A DNA stretch of 9,487 nt from Roseovarius sp. GTDB taxonomy: Bacteria; Pseudomonadota; Alphaproteobacteria; Rhodobacterales; Rhodobacteraceae. A program made the translations under genes and the position numbers. Under the pieces are notes generated by a model that did not search any database, was not told where the DNA came from, and saw nothing but the letters and a program-made list of their open reading frames with translations. Below are positions 1-5,417 of this stretch, piece after piece. The stretch's first letter is position 1. Each line of letters starts with the position of its first letter. The DNA is taken from contig SLDH01000123.1 in assembly GCA_007125415.1 (NCBI GenBank), positions 1 through 9,487 on the forward strand. Direction: 5' to 3'.

Positions 1-219
1 AGACGCGGCCATGATGGCGGTGCAGGGTGACCAGCGAGCGAAGCACCATGTTCGGCCAGCCAAAAGAATGGCAAAAGGACGCATACCAGCTGTCTGACGA
101 CGTACACGGCAAGTGCGACTTGCAGAGTCTGGTCGCGAGTTTTTCGCAGGGTGACGGGTCTCCGCGTCTGCTTCGAACTAAGGCTACGAAATCTTCGGCA
201 TCACTTTGAGGAGAACGCG
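1..219. other. leader region with no convincing gene
   Basis: No reading frame here has both a credible start and recognisable protein character. On the plus strand one frame is open from the left edge to a TGA at 95-97; its 31 residues are basic and unrecognised, and could be the tail of an upstream gene. A GTG-started 60-codon frame at 27-209 has no Shine-Dalgarno and an unremarkable sequence. On the minus strand a frame from an ATG at 84 stays open to the edge and begins with a short hydrophobic stretch, but it also lacks a ribosome binding site. The stretch around 55-85 is visibly more A-rich than the rest of the window, which fits intergenic DNA. I could not identify a convincing -35/-10 pair for the downstream gene. 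Confidence 0.5.
208..214 (+). promoter_or_regulatory. Shine-Dalgarno fixing the start of the GGT-like gene at 220
   Basis: GAGGAGA lies five bases (ACGCG) before the ATG at 220-222. It is the only good Shine-Dalgarno near the 5' end of this frame. It favours the ATG at 220 over the in-frame GTG at 151, which would add 23 arginine-rich residues with no family character. Confidence 0.8.
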
Positions 220-1905
220 ATGCGCCCGACACTCTATGGAAACCGGCAGGCGATTTCAGCCGGTCATTACCTCGCCGCGGCAGCGGGCCACGAGATACTG
301 GAGGCAGGTGGCAATGCAATTGATGCAGGCTGCTGCGCGGGCATGGCTCTCTCGATCCTGCATCCCGATGAGGTCAACTTCGCGGGGGTCGCCCCCATTA
401 TCATCCGCCTCGCTTCGGGTGAGGTGGTCACCATCGCCGGGCTTGGCCCCTGGCCGCGCTCGATCCCGGACGATCTCTTCATGCGTGAACACGGGGGAAA
501 GCTGCCTTACGGTGTGCTTCGCACCGTCGTACCCGCAGCACCGGATGCCTGGATCACCGCATTGAAGCTCTATGGTACCATGAGCTTTTCCGACGTTGCT
601 GAGGCATCCATCGAATATGCGCGCGACGGCTTCTCGATCTTTCCGTTTCTCGCCTCGGCATTCGAGAACAATGCCGACCATTACCGCGAATGGCCCTCGA
701 GCGCGCGGCTCTTCGTGCCCGGAGATCGCGTCCCACGGCTTGGCGAGCGCTTCGTTCAGAGCGATCTTGCGACCACGATCGGGCGCATGTGTGCAGCCGA
801 GCGCGCGGCGGGAGGCACCCGGGAAGATGGGCTCGAAGCGGCCCGTGCGGAATTCTACACAGGCGAGATCGCCGCAGAGATCGTGGCGCATATGCAAGCG
901 CATGGCGGCTATCTGAGCCGGGAGGATCTCGCGGAATATCGCAGCCCCGTGGGCCCGGCGGTGAGCGGTCGCTGGCGCGATTTCGAAGTCTTTACCTGCG
1001 GGCCGTGGTGTCAGGGGCCGACGCTGATCCAGTGCCTGACGCTGATCGAACGTCTGGGCCTGAAGAACCTGAAGGCGAGGGATGGCCACTATCATCATCT
1101 GCTGATCGAAGCCATGAAATGCGTCTTTGCCAACCGCGAGTACCACTACCGGGACCCCGCTCTGGCCGAGGTGCCGCTGGATTGGCTGCATTCGGACGAT
1201 AACGCGGATCAGTGGGCCGCGCGTATCTCCGCCGACGAGGCGATGCCGGACATGCCCCTGCCCAACGGCCTCGATACCCCCATGCACCCGCCCATCAGCA
1301 ACGGCCCGCCGGACCGTGATCCGGACACCTCCTATCTGTGCGCCATTGACCGCTTCGGCAACGCCTTTTCGGCCACCCCGTCCGATGGCAGCTTCCGCGC
1401 GCCGGTCGTCGAGGGGTTGGGTATCATCCCGTCGCCCCGCGGCACCCAGTCGCGCACGGACCCCGATCACCCTGCAGGCGTTGGCCCGGGGCGGCGACCG
1501 CGGCTCACGCCGAACCCGGCGCTCGCGCTGCGCGAGGATGGGACGGTCGTTACCTTCGGGGCGCCCGGCGGTGACGCGCAGGTGCAGGCGATGCTGCAGG
1601 TGTTTCTCAACGTCTATCATTTCGGCATGGACGTGCAGGAGGCGATCGACGCCCCCCGGGTCATCACGCATAACTTCCCGTCTTCCTTCTACCCGAACAA
1701 CTACTTCCCGAACTATGTCAGCTATGAGCCGCGTTTCGATGCCGAAGTGGCAACGACCCTCGCACGGCGAGGCCACAGGCTGGATGCCTATCCGCCCTTC
1801 ACGCGCAACAGCGCCGCGGTGGAGATGATCGCCGCGGATCCGAACACCGGCTTCCTGCGCGCCGGCGCGGACCCGCGCCAGCCCGCCTATGCAATCGTGC
1901 GCTGA
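220..1905 (+). CDS. gamma-glutamyltransferase-like Ntn-hydrolase (GGT family, non-classical)
   Basis: This 561-residue protein has the full-length plan of the gamma-glutamyltranspeptidase family, whose members are made as one chain and cleave themselves before a threonine that becomes the nucleophile of the small subunit. Seen: an N-terminal 'AGGNAIDA' type segment; the processing region DTSYLCAID with the likely nucleophile Thr370, followed by GNAFSAT; an APGGDAQ glycine turn near residues 448-454; and FGMDVQEAIDAPR, typical of the C-terminal half. Processing would give subunits of about 369 and 192 residues. There is no signal peptide, so a cytoplasmic location is inferred. Odd: where classical enzymes have the R-E-x-A-P loop that binds the substrate carboxylate, this one has AGLGPWPR (about 73-80). 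Where they have P-L-S-S-M-S it has PRLTPN (427-432). It may therefore be an acylase or hydrolase with another substrate rather than a glutathione hydrolase. It faces the convergent oxidoreductase gene across 181 bases. Family assignment is firm; substrate is unknown. Confidence 0.93.
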   Translation: MRPTLYGNRQAISAGHYLAAAAGHEILEAGGNAIDAGCCAGMALSILHPDEVNFAGVAPIIIRLASGEVVTIAGLGPWPRSIPDDLFMREHGGKLPYGVLRTVVPAAPDAWITALKLYGTMSFSDVAEASIEYARDGFSIFPFLASAFENNADHYREWPSSARLFVPGDRVPRLGERFVQSDLATTIGRMCAAERAAGGTREDGLEAARAEFYTGEIAAEIVAHMQAHGGYLSREDLAEYRSPVGPAVSGRWRDFEVFTCGPWCQGPTLIQCLTLIERLGLKNLKARDGHYHHLLIEAMKCVFANREYHYRDPALAEVPLDWLHSDDNADQWAARISADEAMPDMPLPNGLDTPMHPPISNGPPDRDPDTSYLCAIDRFGNAFSATPSDGSFRAPVVEGLGIIPSPRGTQSRTDPDHPAGVGPGRRPRLTPNPALALREDGTVVTFGAPGGDAQVQAMLQVFLNVYHFGMDVQEAIDAPRVITHNFPSSFYPNNYFPNYVSYEPRFDAEVATTLARRGHRLDAYPPFTRNSAAVEMIAADPNTGFLRAGADPRQPAYAIVR

Positions 1906-1963
1906 GGTCGGAGGTGGTTAGGCACCGTCGATGGGATTCATCCCCGCCCGGGGCGCTTGCGAT

Positions 1964-1983
1964 CCGGGCGCATGCGCGCCCGG
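1964..1983. terminator. GC-rich hairpin between convergent genes, possible bidirectional terminator
   Basis: CCGGGCGC and GCGCCCGG form a perfect 8-bp stem around the loop ATGC, 59 bases after the GGT-like stop and 103 bases beyond the oxidoreductase stop. A smaller CCCC/GGGG hairpin lies just before it at about 1942-1953. Neither is followed by a T-run on either strand, so this is not a textbook intrinsic terminator. Its place between two convergent genes is the main reason to call it one. Confidence 0.4.
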
Positions 1984-2086
1984 CCCAGACCCAAGGCGAT
2001 CGAGTGCCGTGTTGTGGGCAAGAGCTGATCCTGATCGGATGCAACTTGCTTTGGGCGAAAGCAGCCTCCGGCCAACCCGGCGCGGA

Positions 2087-3292
2087 TCAAATCACCGCCA
2101 GTTCCCGGATCGGGCGGCCCCGGGGCAGGCGAGCATAGTCGAAGGCGCTGAGATCAAGCGTGCGGTACTGGCCATGCACCATCCGCTCCGCCGCGCCACG
2201 CCCCATGGCCGGAGCCTGTTGCAGGCCATGTCCGGAAAAGCCATTGAGGAAGAAGAAATTCTCCACCACGTCATGCGGGCCCAGTATGGCATTGTGATCG
2301 ACGGTATTCATCGCGTAATGTCCAGCCCATTCGGCTTGCAGTTTCACTGTCTCGAATTGCGGAATGCGGCTGGCGAGGATCGGCCAGACCATGTCTTCCC
2401 ACAGGCTGTGATCCATGTTGAAATCATCAGGTTCCACTGCCGGATCAGGGCCGAAATGCCCGCCCGCCTGATAGGTGCCGCCACCATTTTCACGCACATG
2501 CAGGCCCGAGGGATCGATGGTCAGTGGCAGATCACGGTCAAGCGGCTGCGCGGCGCGGAATATCCAGGAATATCGTTTGCGTGGCTCCACAGGCAGCATG
2601 ATGCCCGCCATCGCGGCGGTGCGTGCCGCGCGCGGGCCCGAGGCGTTGAGCACCTGCCCGCAGGCAACCTGATTGCCTGAGGCGAGCGTGATTTCCACGA
2701 CCTTGCGCCCGTCTTCCCCGAGGCGCATGGCCACGGCTTCGTTATGCACGAATTCCACCCCGCGCGCCTTTGCCCCCTTGCGCCATGCGTCAAAGAGCGC
2801 GCCTGCGTCGAAATAGCCCTCATTCACGAGATTGATGGAACCCAGCAACACATCATCGAGGGCGTAGAAGGGATAATCCTGAGCAATCTCGTCCGCTGTC
2901 ATCAGCCGCGTGGCGGCCCCGGCGGCACGTTGCACCTCGAAACTTGCGCGCAAGGTTTCGGCAAGGGCGGGGGTATTGGCGAGATACATATAGCCGAAAT
3001 TGCGTATCCTGATCTCGGGAACATCCCGATCTCCCCCCATGCGGTCGCGCAGGTTGGTGATGTATTCGGCGGCGAATTGCGAGATGCGGATGTTCAACTC
3101 CGTGGAGAATTGTTGCCGGATGCAGCTTGTGGTGTGTGCGGTCGAAGAGAGCGCATAGCTCGGGTCGCGCTCGACCACGAGGATACGCCCGTCAAAGTCG
3201 GACTCCTCTGTGAGAAACCACGCCGCCGCGGAGCCCATGATCGCCCCTCCGATGATCACGATGTCGTAACTGTCATGTCGCGGTGCCTGCAT
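2087..3292 (-). CDS. FAD-dependent oxidoreductase, DAO family, FOXRED1-like
   Basis: This 401-residue protein belongs to the D-amino-acid-oxidase/glycine-oxidase/sarcosine-oxidase fold family of flavoenzymes, which oxidise amines or amino acids. Seen: an N-terminal Rossmann dinucleotide-binding segment, YDIVIIGGAIMGSAAAWFL (residues 9-27), with Ala17 in place of the usual second glycine. A second strand ends in VVERD, whose glutamate should bind the FAD ribose. Near the C-terminus NGFSGHGLQQAPAMGR (350-365) is the flavin-contacting block, followed by GQYRTLDLSAF. That C-terminal combination recalls FOXRED1-like proteins more than soluble glycine oxidases. There is no signal peptide and no membrane helix, so it is probably cytoplasmic. 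The ATG at 3292 was chosen because GGGGAAA stands five bases upstream and the Rossmann strand starts ten residues in; the open frame continues upstream as far as 3796 but has no protein character there. The substrate cannot be read from the sequence. It is transcribed divergently from tamA and convergently with the GGT-like gene. Confidence 0.92.
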   Translation of the reverse strand: MQAPRHDSYDIVIIGGAIMGSAAAWFLTEESDFDGRILVVERDPSYALSSTAHTTSCIRQQFSTELNIRISQFAAEYITNLRDRMGGDRDVPEIRIRNFGYMYLANTPALAETLRASFEVQRAAGAATRLMTADEIAQDYPFYALDDVLLGSINLVNEGYFDAGALFDAWRKGAKARGVEFVHNEAVAMRLGEDGRKVVEITLASGNQVACGQVLNASGPRAARTAAMAGIMLPVEPRKRYSWIFRAAQPLDRDLPLTIDPSGLHVRENGGGTYQAGGHFGPDPAVEPDDFNMDHSLWEDMVWPILASRIPQFETVKLQAEWAGHYAMNTVDHNAILGPHDVVENFFFLNGFSGHGLQQAPAMGRGAAERMVHGQYRTLDLSAFDYARLPRGRPIRELAVI

Positions 3293-3297
3293 GGGTA

Positions 3298-3304
3298 TTT
3301 CCCC
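3298..3304 (-). promoter_or_regulatory. Shine-Dalgarno of the FAD oxidoreductase
   Basis: On the minus strand GGGGAAA sits five bases (TACCC) before the ATG at 3292. It decides the start against the upstream in-frame ATG at about 3334, which overlaps the predicted transcription start. Confidence 0.6.
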
Positions 3305-3344
3305 AATTGCGGTGAAAATGATCGGGTGCATCCGTTCAGGCCGG

Positions 3345-3373
3345 ACTATGGCCGGATTCACTCGCCCTTTCAA
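3345..3373 (-). promoter_or_regulatory. sigma70-type promoter of the FAD oxidoreductase
   Basis: On the minus strand TTGAAA (3373-3368) matches the -35 consensus at five of six positions. Exactly 17 bases later CATAGT (3350-3345) matches the -10 consensus at four of six. Transcription would start near 3338, giving a leader of about 45 bases before the ATG at 3292. A direct repeat, GGCCGGA on the plus strand at 3339-3345 and 3350-3356, flanks and overlaps the -10 box with an 11-base period, so a regulator binding one face of the helix here is possible. No regulator gene is visible in the window. Confidence 0.55.
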
Positions 3374-3477
3374 ACGGTAAGCCGAGCCCTGCCATAAGGC
3401 CCGAGGCGGGGAGCTGCAAAACCGGGTGGCGTCTGAGCCGAAATCCGCCCTTTGCCGTGGCAAACGGCTTTCATCAT
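3370..3477 (-). pseudogene. 35-codon reading frame with strong ribosome binding site, possible IS-gene remnant
   Basis: On the minus strand CTGGAGGACC places a strong Shine-Dalgarno a few bases before ATGATG at 3477-3472. The frame reads MMKAVCHGKGRISAQTPPGF and ends at a TGA (3372-3370) that lies inside the -35 box of the oxidoreductase promoter. The product has no recognisable domain. With the TGT-starting, repeat-bearing DNA just upstream (about 3532-3478), it looks like the first codons of a transposase gene left after most of an insertion sequence was lost. It could equally be a short leader peptide for the oxidoreductase or a chance frame. I do not recognise a specific IS family. Confidence 0.25.
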
Positions 3478-3532
3478 GGTCCTCCAGATTGTAGTTAGGA
3501 CATGAGCCTGACCGGGGGATGAAGTGAGGACA
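3478..3532 (-). mobile_element. possible insertion-sequence terminus (remnant)
   Basis: Read on the minus strand, the segment starts TGTCCTCACTTCATCC and repeats the hexamer TGTCCT 30 bases further in, before the strong Shine-Dalgarno of the short frame at 3477. A TGT terminus, spaced internal repeats that a transposase could bind, and a start codon within about 60 bases are common at insertion-sequence ends. No opposite end, target duplication or transposase body is present in the window, so this is a tentative call from layout alone. The repeats could instead be operator sites. Confidence 0.22.
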
Positions 3533-3575
3533 CGATGCTATTTTGTGAATCTGGCCTTCTTTGGGAGGACGGCTC

Positions 3576-3605
3576 CCCGCATAAGTCATGCCCGCATAAG
3601 TCATG
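3576..3605 (+). repeat. perfect 15-bp tandem duplication at the tamA start
   Basis: CCCGCATAAGTCATG is present twice without a gap, at 3576-3590 and 3591-3605, each copy ending in ATG. The first ATG (3588) is in frame with the second but reads ATG-CCC-GCA-TAA, a three-codon frame that stops before tamA. The purine-rich GGGAGGA (3563-3569) is about 18-20 bases from the first ATG and 33-35 from the second, beyond normal Shine-Dalgarno distance. Confidence 0.95.
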
Positions 3606-5417
3606 ACGGAGAAGCGTCGGGTGATTGACCGCGTTCCCATCAGATCGTTCGTCTGCACCTTGCTCTTGTGCTGCGCATCGACCTTTGCTTCAGCAACGGA
3701 AATTCGCTTCGAGATTGCAGAGTTCGGCAGTTCCGGGCGCAGTGATCTTCGGGCGGCCTCGGTCCTGCTGGAAACTGCCCGGAACGAGGATACCACGCCG
3801 CAGGATCTGATGGCAGCGGCCCGCGCGGAATATGCCCGGCAGGTGGGCGCGCTCTACCAGAGAGGGTTTTACAGCAGTGTCGTGAATGTCTTGGTGGACG
3901 GGCGTGAGGCCGCCGACATCTCGCCCCTCGCCACGCCTCAACGTATCGACGAGATCATCGTCCGGATCGAACCCGGTCCGCCTTTCGTCTTCGGGACGGC
4001 GCGTGTCGCCCCGATTGCCCGCAAGACGACCCTGCCTGAAGGTTTCACCACAGGTGCACGGGCCCATAGCAGCCTTGTCGGCGAGGCGGCGACCGCGGGA
4101 ATCGACCGATGGCGAAACCTCGGCTATGCCAAGGCGGCGGTCGCGGACCAAAACATCGTTGCGGACCATCGCAATGCCACGCTTTCGGCCGACATCAGGT
4201 TACGCACCGGGCCCAAGCTGAGTTTTGGCGAACTCAATGTCTCGGGTGTGCAACGCGTCAGACCGGATCGTGTCCGCGCCATCGCGGGGTTGCCCACGGG
4301 CGAAACCTTTTCGCCCGAGGATCTGGAGCGGGCCACGTCGCGGCTGCGGCGCACGGGGGCCTTTCGTTCCGTGGCGATGGAGGAAGCCGAAGAGATCGGC
4401 CCCGATGACACGCTCGATATCAACGCGATGCTGGTTGAGGAGCGGCCGCGCCGGGCGGGTGTGGGTGCCGAAATCGCCTCACGCGAAGGGATAACGCTTT
4501 CCACATTCTGGATGCATCGCAATCTGTTTGGCGGTGCCGAACGTCTGCGTTTTGATCTCGAGGCCAGCGGGATCGGCGGCGAGTCGAGCGGAGTGGATTA
4601 CAGTGCCGCCGCGCGGTTTGACCGGCCGGCCACGTTCAACGCGGATACGGGCCTCTTTCTGGCCACCAGTTTCGAGCAGAGGGACCGGCGCAATGTGAAG
4701 GAGCGCAGTTATCGGTTAGGCGGCGGTTTCACCCATGTCTTCTCGAACCGGCTGACCGGCGAACTTGGCCTTGCCTATCAGTACTCCGACCTTGATGACG
4801 CCTTCGGCAAGCGCACGCTGAAGCACCTGCTGATGCCCGGCCGCCTCACCTTTGATGATCGTGACGACCCGCTCGATGCCAAGGAGGGCATCTATCTCGA
4901 TTTCTCGGCGATGCCGTTTCACGAGTTGAAAAACGATGCGACAGGCGCCCGGCTCTTTCTGGATGCGCGGGCCTATCACGGGTTCGGCGGGCAGGACCGG
5001 TTCGTGGTTGCCGGGCGCGCGCAAGTGGGCTCGATCATCGGTGTGGATGCACGGGAGGTCTCGTCGGACATGCTGTTCTTTTCGGGAGGCGCCGGGACAG
5101 TGCGCGGGCAACCGTTCGAATCGCTCGGGGTCAAGCGGCCGAATGGCGATCTTGCGGGCGGGCGCTCCTTTCTGGGTCTGTCGGCCGAACTGCGCGCCAA
5201 TGTCACCGGGCCGTGGTCTGTCGTGGCCTTCGCCGATACCGGATTTGTCAGTGGCAGCAGTTGGGGAACGTCCAAGGGCGAGCAGCATTCGGGCGGGGGG
5301 TTTGGTGTGCGCTATGACACCGGCATCGGGCCTGTCCGGGTAGATGTGGCCACGCCAATTGGTAGTGATGCAGGCGACAAGTTTGAACTCTATATCGGCA
5401 TAGGGCAGGCATTCTGA
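3603..5417 (+). CDS. tamA: TamA, outer-membrane Omp85-family barrel of the translocation and assembly module
   Basis: TamA is an outer-membrane barrel with periplasmic POTRA domains that works with TamB in outer-membrane protein assembly, classically of autotransporters. The 604-residue chain starts with a basic segment and hydrophobic core (16-28) ending ASA at 29-31, a likely signal-peptidase I site. Residues about 33-205 fit two POTRA repeats. LSFGELNVSG at 206 to VEERP at 278 is a clear third POTRA. The barrel follows to the C-terminus, with the lid-loop motif in the form TVRGQPFESLG (Arg501) and the terminal IGIGQAF, whose final phenylalanine is the usual barrel signal. Size is close to E. 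coli TamA. The start is uncertain: the ATG at 3603 lacks a well-spaced ribosome site, whereas the GTG at 3621 has GGAG nine bases upstream and would still leave an intact signal peptide (VIDRVPIRSF...). The stop overlaps the tamB start by one base, so the two are translationally coupled. Confidence 0.93.
   Translation: MTEKRRVIDRVPIRSFVCTLLLCCASTFASATEIRFEIAEFGSSGRSDLRAASVLLETARNEDTTPQDLMAAARAEYARQVGALYQRGFYSSVVNVLVDGREAADISPLATPQRIDEIIVRIEPGPPFVFGTARVAPIARKTTLPEGFTTGARAHSSLVGEAATAGIDRWRNLGYAKAAVADQNIVADHRNATLSADIRLRTGPKLSFGELNVSGVQRVRPDRVRAIAGLPTGETFSPEDLERATSRLRRTGAFRSVAMEEAEEIGPDDTLDINAMLVEERPRRAGVGAEIASREGITLSTFWMHRNLFGGAERLRFDLEASGIGGESSGVDYSAAARFDRPATFNADTGLFLATSFEQRDRRNVKERSYRLGGGFTHVFSNRLTGELGLAYQYSDLDDAFGKRTLKHLLMPGRLTFDDRDDPLDAKEGIYLDFSAMPFHELKNDATGARLFLDARAYHGFGGQDRFVVAGRAQVGSIIGVDAREVSSDMLFFSGGAGTVRGQPFESLGVKRPNGDLAGGRSFLGLSAELRANVTGPWSVVAFADTGFVSGSSWGTSKGEQHSGGGFGVRYDTGIGPVRVDVATPIGSDAGDKFELYIGIGQAF

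Larger units (their letters stand above)
3293..3602. other. divergent intergenic region, oxidoreductase to tamA
   Basis: This 310-base gap carries the promoter and leader of the oxidoreductase on the minus strand, then a segment at about 3370-3532 that resembles the decayed end of an insertion sequence, then a 15-bp tandem duplication at the tamA start. AGGACA occurs on the plus strand at 3497-3502 and 3527-3532, and AGGAC again at 3566-3570. I could not find a -35/-10 pair of comparable quality for tamA; CATAAG at 3580-3585 and 3595-3600 are weak -10-like hexamers without a good -35. Confidence 0.6.

Noticed and set aside
1..155. A minus-strand frame with a hydrophobic stretch (VALAVYVVRQLVCVLLPFFWL) open to the left edge
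   Set aside because: It looks briefly like a membrane helix but has no ATG, no ribosome site and an unremarkable remainder. It cannot be supported without sequence to the left.
151..219. In-frame upstream extension of the GGT-like gene to a GTG at 151
   Set aside because: The added 23 residues have no family character and the good Shine-Dalgarno (208-214) serves the ATG at 220.
256..1776. A 506-codon minus-strand open frame across the GGT-like gene
   Set aside because: It is antisense to a gene with clear family motifs, its product is arginine/histidine-rich with no domain, and such frames are common opposite high-GC coding DNA.
1931..2680. A 249-codon plus-strand frame spanning the convergent gap and the oxidoreductase
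   Set aside because: Most of it is antisense to the oxidoreductase, and it has no Shine-Dalgarno or domain.
3293..3796. Upstream extension of the oxidoreductase frame by 168 codons, including a repeated MTYAG
   Set aside because: It crosses the predicted promoter, the tandem duplication and the start of tamA, and lacks protein character. The Rossmann fold starts right after the ATG at 3292. The MTYAG repeat is only the antisense reading of the 15-bp duplication.
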